From: Hsuehochloa calcarea
Taxonomy: Eukaryota > Streptophyta > Magnoliopsida > Poales > Poaceae
Direction: 5' to 3'
DNA length: 64,000 nt
Assembly (NCBI GenBank): GCA_036346395.1
Contig: CM070605.1
Coordinates: 4,092,001-4,156,000, forward strand
This document shows positions 46,283 to 57,951 of the stretch, in pieces. Every line of letters begins with the position of its first letter. Within the stretch, counting starts at the first letter, position 1. The position numbers and the translations under genes were made by a program. The notes below the pieces were generated by a model. The model saw only the letters and a list, made by a program, of their open reading frames with translations, was not told where the DNA came from and did not search any database.

Positions 46283-49200
46283 ATTTCCATGAGGACATGA
46301 GAAAGCATCCACCTGTCGTGCTCAGAACCATAGCAGCAGGTGTGATCAAGACTAAGCCCAGGACTGAGAAAGTCAATTTTAAATCGGCGGGTTTTGTTCA
46401 AGGGATCTCTGACAGCAAGGTGATTCCACCTGCAGCTTCGGCCTCTCAGAAGGTGAAGTATCATTGCACCTTCTGTCAGAAGGATGGACACTTGGTTGAT
46501 CATTGTTTCAGGCGCGCCAAGATCACGCGTAGAGACCGTGTTGAGTCTCTTAGGCGCATTCAGGGTCAGCCCCAGACCTTGAGTGCACCTAAGACCAACA
46601 CGAGGTCTAGGCTTACTCCAACTGATGGTTTTGGGCAGCATCGAGGACTTGGTTTTTCCGAGCTTTCTGGTTTTCGTCCTCATGCTCCCTTTTGTCGTGA
46701 CTTCCATTGTTTTGAGGGTAGATCTCGTTTTCCCTTTCGAGATGGCTACGCATGACGAGATCGACATGTTGCCGCGATTCGACTCCTATTCCATAGCGAT
46801 CGGATCCAAAGAGCGCACCAGTGTCCGCATACGCACTTTCGGCTCGTTGAGTGACATAGAGCGTAGGGTAGATAGAGGTCAGTCTTGTTTGACTACTTGA
46901 TCTGTTCGACGTGTTACTCAGTATTGGGTGCCAAAATCACTTTTGATTCACCCCAGTACTGAGACTTTGCTCTCTGTTTGACTCAGGTTCGCCAGGCAGG
47001 TAAGGGAAAGGTTTGGCTTGTTGACTCTGGTTGTTCTCGTCATATGACCGGAGATTCTCGTTGATTTTCTTCCTTAGCCCGTGCTCCAGGTGATGAGACG
47101 ATCACCTTCGGAGATGCTTCGTTTGGACGCGTCATCACTAAAGGTAATGTGCGCATTAATGATTCATTTATTCTGAAAGATGTTGCCTCAGTGAGTAAGC
47201 TGCAGTATAATCTGCTTTCAGTCTCTCAGCTCACCGATGACGATTTCGAGGTGAGTTTTAAGAAAAACAATTGCAAAATTTTTTATTCTTCGGGTAGTCT
47301 GGTTTGCGGGATTTCTCGTTATGGGAGGATCTTGCGTGCTGATTTTTCTGAGTCTTCTGGTGATCCTCTCCGGTGTTTAATTGCTTCTGAATCCCGTGAT
47401 TTGACCTTTTTGGCATAGGAGACTTGGTCATTTAGGATTTGATCATTTGACCCGAGTTAGCGGCCACTATCTCATTCGTGGTTTGCCGAAACTCAAGATG
47501 GTCAAGGATCTTGTTTGCGCTCCATGACGGCACGACAAGATGGTTGCCGCTTCTCATTCTCCAGTCACAGTGACAATGACCGATGCACCAGGACAACTAC
47601 TCCACATGGATACAGTTGGCCTAGCTCGAGTGCAGTCAGCAGGAGGGAAGTGGTATGTTCTTGTTGTGGTCGATGACTTCTCGAGGTACTCTTGGGTGTT
47701 TTTCTTAGCCTCGAAGGATGAGACGTTTACTCATTTCCGTGGTCTTTTTAGTAGGCTTTCTGTTGAGCTCCCAGGTGCACTACGAGCAATTCGCAATGAT
47801 AATGGCACGGAGTTCAAGAATTCCTACTTTGAGAGTTTCTGTGGTGAGACAGGTGTAGAGCACCAGTTCTCTTCTTCGCACGTCCCTCAGCAAAATGGCG
47901 TTGTGGAGAGGAAGAACCGTACCTTGGTCGAGATGGTCAGGACGATGCTAAATGAATATTCTACACCTAGGAAGTTTTGGGCTGAGGCTATCGCCACTGC
48001 ATGCCATGTTTCAAATAGAGTTTTTCTTAGGGCACTCTTGCATCGCACTTCTTATGAGTTGAGGTATGGGCGAAAGCCCCGCGTCTCGCATTTTTGTGTG
48101 TTTGGTTGCAAGTGTTTTATTATGAAGTCTGGAAACCTAGATAAGTTCGAGTCACGATCTTGTGATGGGATTTTTCTGGGTTACTCGACTTCTTCTCGTG
48201 CTTATAGAGTTTGGAACTGCGAGTCTAGCAAAATGGTAGAAACCTGTGAGGTGACCTTCGATTAGGCTAGTCCGGGGACTAGGCCAGATATTTTAGGTTC
48301 TCTAGAGCAGTCCGAGTCCATCTTTGTGGATGATGAGGAGGACGGGGATGAGGGTTGTCTACCCGATCCAGTTCTTTCTCCTTCTCTGGAGGTGCCTTCT
48401 TCTACCGCACCTCAAGGAGATCACCCCTTACCTTCTGCTTCTTCTGAAGCTAGTGGCTCTGTTCCTATCTCATCTGCTCATGAGATAGAGGCCACTTCTT
48501 CATCTCATCCTGGACCTCCTAGACACATTCAAAAGGACCATCCTTCAGAGCAAATCATTGGAGATCTTTTTGAGCGAGTCACTCGTTCAAAATCTGGCAT
48601 GTCTCTTTTCTGTCTCCATTCTGCCTTTGTTGCCTCATTTGAGCCCAAAGACGTTTGTCATGCTCTCTCTGATGAGTCATGGATTAATGCCATGCATTAG
48701 GAATTGGAAAACTTTGAAAGAAACAAGGTCTGGTCGCTTGTTGAGCCCCCTTGAGGTCACAATATCATTGGGACCAAGTGGGTGTTCAAGAACAAGCAAA
48801 GCGAAGATGGGTTAGTCATTCGAAACAAGGTTACACTGGTAGCTCAGGGCTTCTCCTAGGTTGAGGGCCTCGATTTTGAGGAGACTTTTGCCCCTGTAGC
48901 CAGACTTGAAGGTATTAGAATTTTGCTTGCCTTTGCAGCTTCTAAGGGTTTCAAGCTTTACCAGATGGACGTTAAGAGTGCCTTTCTCAATGGACTTATT
49001 GAGGAAGAAGTCTATGTCGATGACCTCGTGTTTCGAGAACCCCAAGTACCCTAATCATGTCTACAAGCTTTCCAAAGCTTTGTATGGACTTAAGCAAGCT
49101 CCTAGAGCCTGGTATGAAAGGCTTAAGTCCTATCTGTTGAGTCATGATTTTGAGATGGGTAAAATAGAAAAGACCTTGTTCATCCGCCGGCATGGCACTG

Positions 49201-50175
49201 ATCTTCTGCTCGTCCAGATTTATGTGGATGACATCATCTTTGGCGGCTCCTCGCATGCTCTTGTTTCCCAGTTTTCCGATGTCATGAGCTCGGAGTTTGA
49301 GATGAGCATGATGGGCGAGTTGAGTTTCTTCCTTGGCTTCCAAATCAAACAGACTCGGGAAGGTACTTTTCTGCATCAAGGCAAGTACACTCGTGATCTC
49401 CTGAGACGCTTTGACTTGAGTGATGGTAAGCCAGTGTCAACTCCAATGGCCTCTGACAAACTTCACTTGACCTGTATGAGGACGGCGAGCCAGTTGATCA
49501 AAAGGAGTTCAGAAGCATGATTGGCTCTCTCTTATACCTCACAGTCTCGAGACCAGACATACATTTCTCCGTGTGTCTTTGTGCTCGGTTTCAGGCTTCT
49601 CCTCGCGTATCTCACCGCCAGGCAGTGAAGCGCATCTTTCGGTACCTTCGAGCTACTATTGACTATGGTATCCGGTACTCTTCCTCTTCTTGTCTCCCTT
49701 AGGGCCTACTCTGATGCAGATTTTGCTGGCTGTAGGATAGATAGGAAGAGCACTTCTGGCACTTGCCAATTCATTGACACTTCTCTCGTCTCCTGGTCTT
49801 CAAGGAAGCAGTCCGGTGTTGCACAGTCCACCGCAGAGGCGAGTACGCTCTTTGCAGCCGATTCTTTGTAGCCAAGTGCTTTGGATGGTCTCGACCCTGC
49901 GGGACTTTGGGTTAGTGATCGACAGTGTTCCACTCTTTTGTGATAACACGTCTGCGATTAGCATTGCCAAGAATCCAGTGCAGCATTCTCGGACCAAGCA
50001 TATTGATATCAGATATCACTTTTTTCGAGACTATGTAGAGAAGGGTGACATCGTGCTCCAGTTTGTGGAGAGTGACCACCAGTTGGCTGATATCTTCACC
50101 AAGCCTTTGGATAGCTCTCGGTTTTCAGCTCTGCGGGGAGAGCTTGGGGTGATTTGTCCTTATGGACTATTGTGA
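46283..50175 (+). pseudogene. Copia C: gag end and pol (PR, IN, RT, RNase H)
   Basis: After D the frame resumes with a second knuckle, CTFCQKDGHLVDHC (from 46465). Protease: DSGCSRHMTGD at 47023, followed by an in-frame TGA. Integrase: 47540-48265, with DDFSRYSWVFF, RNDNGTEFKN and the catalytic-Glu context QQNGVVERKN. RT: from about 48640, with YQMDVKSAFLNG, LKQAPRAWYERL and catalytic YVDD at 49221-49232. RNase H: about 49690-50175 (FCDNTSAISIAKNPV, TKHIDIRYHFFRD, ADIFTKPLD). The order PR-IN-RT-RH defines Copia. Stops and frameshifts occur between most domains (about 46755, 46900, 47063, 47418, 48700, 48860, 49020, 49500), so it is dead. Confidence 0.9.
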
Positions 50176-51969
50176 GGGGGAGCTTGTGTTTTTCTGCTGT
50201 ATTATATTTTATTTTGCTATTACTCCTGTCTGGTTGCATTGCATTTTGGTGCATTGGGTCTAAGTCCTTCCAGCATAGGTTAGAGTGGTTCTCTTGCCAA
50301 GTTGCTTAGTCTGCTTGTTCTTATCTTGTGCTTCTAGGATGCTGCTTATTAGCTGTTTCTCTTCTCACTAGGTTGAGCTTACTCACTTCTTATAGGTTCT
50401 AGCGAGGGTCGGGCCACCCTTGGGTAGACAGGGATAGTGTTTGCTCCTTAGTGTGTTAGTTGACTAGTTAATAGCCCTGGAATCATATGGGGTAGACGAG
50501 AAGCAGTCTGAGCTATAGTATCCTCTATATCTTATCTATGTTCTAAGGACTGCCTTTTCTGTTTCTTTTGCCAGTTTCTCGTTTTTGTTTCCTTGGTTCA
50601 GGGGGAGTTCATCTTGGATCTTTTAGTGCTTAAAATTGACATAACTCAACCTGAATTAAAAGTGCATCTCATTCTGAAGGGGATCTGGTTTTTCTTGCAT
50701 TTTCACTCTGCATTGTAAAATAATTACATGGAGCCTTGATTATTATCCCTTATGATCTGTTTTCAATATCTTACATCTTGCCACGATCTGTGCTAAATTG
50801 CTAGATTTATCATGACTTTTTATGTGTAGTCTAGTTTTTGCCATGATAAGGTGACTAAAAATGCTCAACTTGAATTAAAATCTTGTCATGATAGCTCTTG
50901 AGACTAGTCTGTTGAAGTTATCCCTTTATGATTCTCGCCATGTCAAGTAAGCTGAGTTGAGTTTTGAATCTCTATTGAGCTTTAGATTGGGCTATGTCAG
51001 TTCATTAAGAAGCATGACTTTTCATTAAATCTTTGGTCTAAAACATCAAAAGCAAAAAAAAAATGATCTCTTTTGTGCGAAAAAACTAATCTTACCAACT
51101 CTTTCTCATGAGACTACTTACCATTGCACTAGACATGAACTCAGGGGGAGTCTTGGATGACCTAAGATCACTTCCTTAAATCTGTTGCTTGGAGTGGTCG
51201 CATAAGGCTTGGGATCTAGCACATGGTTAAGATTTGAAAAATGGTTGAAGCTTAGGAGGCAGTTGTGGATGGCTCCTAGTCCAGGACTTGCTTTCCTAAG
51301 ATAAAGCCATAAATGATTTTCAGAAAAAGAAAAATATGCTAAATTTGCTTCTCTTCAAACAGACCAAGTCCTTGATCAAATGAGCCATTCTTAAAACTGG
51401 TAACTCTTTCAACTGTTCAATATTTGCTTTTTGGTTCCACTTAGATTACTTGACATGGCTTGTATTATCCTTGGATACCTTTAGCTAGACTATAATCTTG
51501 GTTGATTTGAGATGGCTTGTATCATCCTTGGATACCTTTAGCTAGACTATAATCTTGGTTGATTTGACATGCTAAGAAATTGAACCAATTCTCAGATTAT
51601 GACTTCCTTGGTCTAGCGACTCTATACATCAATTGTCATGATCTTGTAGCATTCTTATGTGTTATGGCTTGGTGTAATACTCTAATAGTCATTTTGGATA
51701 ATCTTCATGGCTCCAAATGCTTAAAATGAACATCTTTTAGTAATTTTCTCTCTTTAATACATCTTGATGTGTTTATTGCCAAAAGGGGGAGAATTTTGGA
51801 GAGAAAAAGTCTTCTAGAGTTTTGCAGAAAAATTTGCTCTTTCATTGTCTGCTCCAGTCTTTCTCTTTTGTCAAAAATGGTCTTGGGCTTCCTTGTTCCT
51901 AGTTTAGACCATGTTTGATCATCATCACAAACTCAACTTTATGCTTTTTCGGTGTTTGTCAATATACTC
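50176..51969 (+). other. Non-coding 3' region of Copia C
   Basis: 1.8 kb between RNase H and the 3' LTR with no ORF of note. Two or three internal AGGGGGAG tracts occur (50174, 51144, 51785). A 57-bp unit is repeated in tandem at 51455-51511 and 51512-51568. In related elements an env-like ORF can lie here; none is readable. Confidence 0.65.
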
Positions 51970-51983
51970 ATCAAGGGGGAGAT
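51970..51983 (+). promoter_or_regulatory. Polypurine tract of Copia C
   Basis: ATCAAGGGGGAGAT directly precedes the 3' LTR start TGACAGAC. Confidence 0.85.
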
Positions 51984-53851
51984 TGACAGACTATGTGAGA
52001 AGATTCCCCATGCGAGTGATGAGTATTTGACACTTTTATTGACAAGTTTGTGATTTGATTCATCTTTGTTGTCTTCGCTTTGTTTTGATTTCAGATTCTG
52101 CGGAACTTCCGCCCTGGGAATGCGGAAGTACCGATGATCGGTACTTCCGCCCTAGGAAAGCGGAACTTCCGATTGACCTGAGCAATGTGTTTTGTTTTGG
52201 TAATGTGCGGAGCTTCCGCCCTGGGATTGCGGAAGTTCCGATCATCGGAACTTCCGCCCTGGAGAAACCAGAACTTCCGTTTGTACGCAGAACTGAATAG
52301 TGAGCGCATAGTTTTTGATTTTTGGGTTGTGTGGTTCATGAATGGTTTTGAGTCTAATGCAAATGTTGATTCTAGTATCTAGAGCAACGCTATGTGATGT
52401 GTTTCTTGTCTGTGCTGGTTGCAGGACGTCGAGGCGGACTCGTGGCGAGACACGTCGAGACCGGACTAGACGCAGGCGGCGTTGAGGTCAGAACGGTCAA
52501 GGTGTGTCGAAGACGGTGTGAACTCGAAGTGGTTGCGAGTCGTGGACAACAAGGAATGCGGGACCGTCCAGAAGGTGCACGAAGGGCGAAAGGGTAATTT
52601 CGCAAGGCGGCACAAGTGGAAGCGGGATCCGTTCGGGTTAGCCGGCGTAACGGGTTGGAGACCCGTTAGCCAAGAGTTATAAATAGAGGTGAAGACCTGG
52701 TTGTAATGTGACTTTTGGAGAGAATGAATTAGGGTTAGCGAGTCAAAAGAGGCTTTGAGAGGTTGTTTTGCTTTATGGCTTTAGTTGTTGAGAGAAAGCA
52801 GGAGATGTCTCTGTGTGTGTATCTCTCTTCTTGACCTCCTGGCTCTCTTTCTCATTTTGGGTCTGTGTGTGTTCTTGAGATGGAGAGGGAGAGGATGGAT
52901 TGAGTTCTTTGTAATCATTCCTCTGTGTGTGTCTCTGTAATCCATTAGTGAAAGGAATGAAAAATCTCTTGTTTACTTCCTGTTCATGTCTCTGTTCTTA
53001 TTTTCTCGTTAAGGCTTGATTCTTGAGACTTTGGTTTTTGGCTTGATTCTTGTTGGGAAGTGCCAAAATGGGTTGCTCTTGGTTGGGATGATGCCACAAG
53101 ATCATGTGATCGACTTTTCCCAAGAGCAAATCAACTGTAATCTTAGTTCTTGATTTTTGGTTTTCTCTGTTCTTCCTTCCCGTACCTAGGTCTTGGATGA
53201 AAATCTTGTTTCCTTTCTTGAGATGGCATGAAACTTGGCATGTTGAATCTATAGGCTATTAAGTAGCTACCCTCAAAATTTCATCACTCAAGAATCCAAG
53301 AATCATGCGAATTTTATGTTTTTGGTCTTTTTTGTAAATATTCAAGAAATCCGATTTTGCTTTGATTAATGGATCTTTGTGTGCGATTCCTTCTCAATGA
53401 GGTCAAGATGTTGTTTAGGATGATGTCCTGTGAGACTTGACCCGAGAAGAGCAGCAATTTTTTCGAGATTTGGATTTTGGAAATTTCCGAAGACGTCTTT
53501 GTTCTTCATGCAGGACAATCGGAACTTCCGCTGTTTACACGCCGGAACTACCTCGTGCGGAACTTCCGCACTGGAAGATCGGAACTTCCGATTGTCGACA
53601 GAGCAGCCCAGAAATTTGGGAACTTCCGCCTGGGTGTCCGGAACTACCGCAGTGCGGAACTTCCGCAGGGATAATCGGAACTTCCGATTTCCGACAGAAC
53701 AAGCCCAGATTTCATTTTATTTTCTGGTTTTGGTTCATTTCTTTTCTCTTGATTATCTGAGGGTATTGTTTATCAGTATGAATACTTAAGAGGGGAAGAT
53801 CTTAATTTTAAGGCACCATTCACCCCCCTCTGTTGCCATTTCGGTCCTTCA
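51984..53851 (+). repeat. 3' LTR of Copia C (1868 bp)
   Basis: It matches the 5' LTR without the 290-bp duplication. The TATA box TATAAATA is at 52678-52685. CGGAACTTCCG-like words cluster at 52098-52290 and 53519-53695 and are better preserved here than in the 5' LTR. Confidence 0.9.
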
Positions 53852-53856
53852 CTTAG

Positions 53857-54824
53857 TAGCAAAAGGACCTTATGGAAAAGTCTTACAAACTTTACCATGC
53901 TGGGCTTAAGATAACCTAGTACTTGCAGTGGAATGAAATAGCTCGTGGTAGCCATCCGACATGCCCACAGGTAATCGAGTGGAGAACGCGACCTTGTTCG
54001 CATAGTCTTCAAAATATTCCTCCTCGTAGAACTCTGTGTTCCCTGGTTCTTCTGCGGGGACTGATCAAAAATTGGCGTATAGCCGTGAGTACATAAAGTA
54101 CTCAACAAGTCGTAGGGAAATGTATGTGAATAGTATTTATACAAGGCTTGACAAGGATAGCTTTATGGTTATTTTGCAGAAAGTAGTATTGACCGTAAAT
54201 ATAGTAAATAGATTGAAGAGCACAATTCAAAAGATTAAGTACATAAGTAAGCAAGTTCTTTGACACAACTAGTGAATACCCCGTTCACTTCCCGACCAAA
54301 CCATTCCAATATTTTTATAAAAATCTACCCCTCATGTGAAATCACCAGGTATTGTCCATAACCTGGGACACGGCTATTCGAATTGTTTTGCACTCTGCAA
54401 AGGCTGTACAACTTGACCAACAAGAGATAATCATCTTGATAAAACATCGTTCCTTAGACATGTGAATCAAGGAGAGAATATCATAAGGCTTTTACAAATT
54501 TCCTTGAATTAATTTGAACATAATAAAATTACTTGTAACTTAAAGTTTTATTTTAATTTTGCAATTAAATTATTTTTAATTTTTGCAAAAAAGGAAAACT
54601 CCTTTTAAAAGCTAGAAAAACCAAGAAAATACTTAAAATGATTTTTTTGACTTTAAATACCAGAAAACCCAATTAAACCCAATTTGAATTAATTTAAGTT
54701 TCATTAAATCATATTCTATTATTTTTATTTTCTAAAATCTCGAGTTAAGCTTTAGCAATTCAATAAAATTAAATGGTTATTTTTATTTTTGAATTAAAAA
54801 AACCCTAAAAATTGGGATGTTACA
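53857..54824 (-). repeat. 5' LTR of Gypsy B, outer piece
   Basis: It continues the LTR after the Copia C insertion and matches 32093-32770 and 34730-35049. A deletion of about 2 kb relative to the 3' LTR lies near 54500, just after TTTTACAAAT. It carries a GAGTAC/GTACTC stem-loop at 54087-54103. Confidence 0.8.
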
Positions 54825-54829
54825 TGGTA

Positions 54830-57800
54830 GTAGCCCTCAGGTGTAGAAGTGATCTCAATCCCAAGAAAGTAGCGAAGTGGACCCATGTTAGACATCAAGA
54901 ACTTGTCACTGAAACGCTTCTTCACAAAGCGATGTACTGAGGATCATCACTAGTGATGATCATATCATCAACATACATAAGAAAACGAGTCCAACCACAA
55001 GGTGAGGTATGAACAAAGAGAGCAGGGTCATGGTCACTGGCGGTGAAACCGACATCAGCGACAAAAAATGAGAAGCGCTCAAACCAGGCTCGAGGAGCTT
55101 GCTTGAGCCTATAGAGAAATGGACCACTGACAACAGAAGTAACTGTCAGAAGGGTCCGAACAGTGGTCCTATGAGCAACAGGCTCAAAGGTCTCGTCATA
55201 GCCACGGCCATACTCCTATTGAAAACCACAGGCCACATGACAAGCCTTGAGCGCTCAGGAGAGCCATCGAAATGAGTCTTAATCTTGTATATCCACTTGC
55301 ATGTGATCGAGTAACACAACTAGGTAGGAGAACAAGATCCCAAGTCACGTTGCGCTCCAGAGTAGCAATTTCCTTAGCCATCACCTGCTGCCACTCTTGA
55401 TGGGAAGCAGCCTCACGGCAAGTCATAGGCTCAACAAGAGCAGCGGCCGCAAAGCTGTAACGCTCAGAAGGTGGGGCAGTCCGATGATCACAAAGATCAT
55501 ACCAGGGAGGAGTGGCTATAGCAGGACCAAGCAAGGACGAGGTAGTGAATGGAGTAGAAGGCTCAACTGCAGAAGGAGTAGACCGTGGATAGTGAGAGTA
55601 GTGCAGCGAAAAAGGGGAGAATTCAACAGAAGAGCTGGTAGGAACCTCCGGAGGAGGTGAGGAAATAGGAGGAGATGGGCGAGATTGTAGTGGAGGAGAC
55701 GGTGGGGACTGAGACGAGGGAGACGAGGGTGGTAAGTCATGAACTGGAGTAGGCAAAGTGTTAGGAAAAGTCAAAAAGAAAAGCAACTCAGTGGAAGCAG
55801 AGCTGGTGGCAGAAGAACAAGGTTAGTAAGGACGAGACTCATCAAAATTGATGTTTGAGATATCCTCATTCATCGAGCAATAGGGTCATAACAACGATAA
55901 CCCTTATGCTTAGAACTGTAGTCAAGAAAAACACACTTGACCGACTAAGCAATCAGCTTGATGCAATCACGAGGTGGAAAAAGCACGTAGCAAACACAAC
56001 CAAAACAACGAAGGTGACTATATTAGGATGGTGAACCAGTGAGATGCTCAAAAGGGGTGCATCCCATGAGAGAAGAAGAGGGCTGCCGATTGATAAGAAA
56101 GGCAGCAGTAGAGATAGCTTCATCCCAAAAATGAGGTGGGACATAAGAAGAAAGAATTAGAGCACGAGATGTCTTAAGAAGATGACGGTGCTTACGCTCA
56201 ATGACACCATTCTAAGCATGAGTACCAGGACAAGAATACTGAGTGAAAGTGCCCTACTCAGTAAGAAAACGGTGAAGTGAAGCGGAGAGATATTCACCGG
56301 CAGAATCTGCATGAAAAATATGAATGGTCGACTCAAACTGAGTGCGAACCATGCTGGTAAATTGATGGTAAATTGCTGGTAAATGGAAAGATCCTGACTA
56401 CGAGGAGACATAAGATAGAGCCAAGTGTATCTCGAATAATCATCAATAAAGATTACATAATAGGTATGACCCCCCTTTCGAGGTGAAGGGGGCCGGGCCC
56501 CAAACACCAGAGTGAATCAAATCAAAAGGACGCTGAGACTCATAATCACTAGAGGGATAAGGGAGTTGTAGCTGCTTGCCAAACTCGCAACACGTATAAT
56601 GTAAAGCAGTGTCACCAGAAACAAAACCTAGAACACCACTCCCTACTAGAGACAAAAGACGATAAATACCAATATGACCTAACTGATAGTGCCACTAGAC
56701 AAAAAGTGGTGGTGGAAGAAGCAGCTGAAGCCGAGGCGAGGGTACTGACTGACTGGCTGGTGGAGGCAGCGAAAGGAAGATGCAGCCAGTCGAGCTCCCA
56801 AAGACACTGAGAATCATGGATCCTAGGACCTGTCCCAATCAGAATCCCTGTATGATAATCCTAAACACAACAAGAGTCAGAATCAAGAATGATACGACAA
56901 CCATGATCAGTGATCTGACCAACTGACATGCTGCATAGTGAGACTAGGAACATGAGATATAGTAGAAACACGAAAAGATGAAGTGGAAAGAGTGCCTCTT
57001 CCTACGACAGGAAGAGATGTGCCATTCGCAATCTGAACTATGATAGGAAGTTCAGGTGGTCCCACAGAAGTAAGATGAGTAGAGTCCAGTGTCATGTGGA
57101 AAGAGACACCAGAATTCATAATCCAAGGAGATGTTGGCGTGGGACCAGAAGACCTAGCAACAAAACCTGGTGCTGGACAAAAGCAGCAAAGCGTTGAAGC
57201 AGCGTGAGCATCTCCTAGTGCATCTGCTCCAAGGAACTTTGACGTGAATTGGACTAGGAGGACGAGCTCCCCCCTCAAAGTGCGGCCACTCCGGCGAGCC
57301 TTCTGCTTCTTGCGATAATACTGGACAGTGTACCAGAATGGTCACAGTAGTCGCAATGAAGACCGATCAGAGCAGCAGCCGCGGCCACAGGGGATGAGGC
57401 AAGCGTAGGCACCGGTGCTCGAGTGTGAATAGCCAAGACTCAAGAGGGCTACTGTAGAATTCCTGTCGTGCAAAGATGAGCCTCCTCAGCCCAAATAGCA
57501 GTGAGAGCCTCAAATATGGAGGGAAGGGGTTGTCTCATCAGCAACTGGGAGAGAGCCACCTCATACTCTGGACGAAGGCGGGTGAGGAAATCACGGAGGC
57601 GACGGGTCTCTAAGTGAGCATGCCGACGTGCACAACAGGTGTAGGATGGCAGACATCCAGCCCTAGAGAGTTGAGCTGACACCAAACCGTAGCCAACTAC
57701 TGGTAGAAGTTGTCCATGGTGGCATCCTGCTGTTGGAGAGACTGCTCCTCCCGAAGAGTGGAAAGGTACAAGGCCTCTCTCTTCGGCTCATAGTGGGCAT

Positions 57801-57951
57801 GAAGACGATCCCACATCTCCTTGGCCGTAGACAACTCAAACACATCAGACCTGTACTCGGCTCAATGCTAGCCACCACGATGGCGTAGGCCTTAACATCC
57901 ACATTGTTCCACATCTCGTAAGTGTGGAGCAGCATCTGGTACTCCTCGAGC
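54830..57951 (-). pseudogene. Copia A: gag, protease, integrase, first part of RT
   Basis: On the minus strand from 57951: UBN2-type gag (AKEMWDRLHAHYEP-like residues around 57810, LRDFLTRLRPEYEVALSQLL at about 57590). Protease at about 57130 reads IMNSGVSFHMT where D(S/T)G is expected, so the catalytic Asp is Asn. Integrase: zinc part near 56600 and IDDYSRYTWLYL near 56440. A Pro/Ser-rich linker lies at 55760-55560, and the RT start near 55430-54830 (EWQQVMAKEIATLERN). Several frameshifts and stops. RT continues at 31931 on the far side of Gypsy B. The gag 5' part is cut at 57952 by Gypsy E. Confidence 0.8.

Larger units (their letters stand above)
36647..53851 (+). mobile_element. Copia C, complete SIRE-like element with nested Gypsy D
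   Basis: Both LTRs, a perfect 5-bp target duplication CTTAG (36642-36646 and 53852-53856), primer site, gag, protease, integrase, RT, RNase H and polypurine tract are all present in Copia order. The length without the 5.2-kb insert D is about 12 kb. Gag and pol carry several frameshifts and stops, so the copy is inactive. The long gag tail and the long 3' non-coding region fit the SIRE/Maximus lineage. No env-like ORF is seen. Confidence 0.9.
31937..54824 (-). mobile_element. Gypsy B, pol-less, split by Copia C
   Basis: In the plus sense it begins TGTCGGGACCCC and ends GGGATGTTACA. The target duplication is AGGTA (31932-31936) against TGGTA (54825-54829), one mismatch. Removing the element rejoins the RT reading frame of Copia A. 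The 3' LTR is 31937-35049. The 5' LTR is in two parts, 36498-36646 and 53857-54824, because Copia C sits in it. The internal region is only 1.45 kb (35050-36497) with a gag fragment and no protease, RT or integrase, so it can move only with proteins supplied by other elements. Confidence 0.85.

Noticed and set aside
50176..51969. Env-like gene expected in SIRE-type elements
   Set aside because: No ORF above 60 codons and no signal peptide or membrane segment is readable in this stretch.
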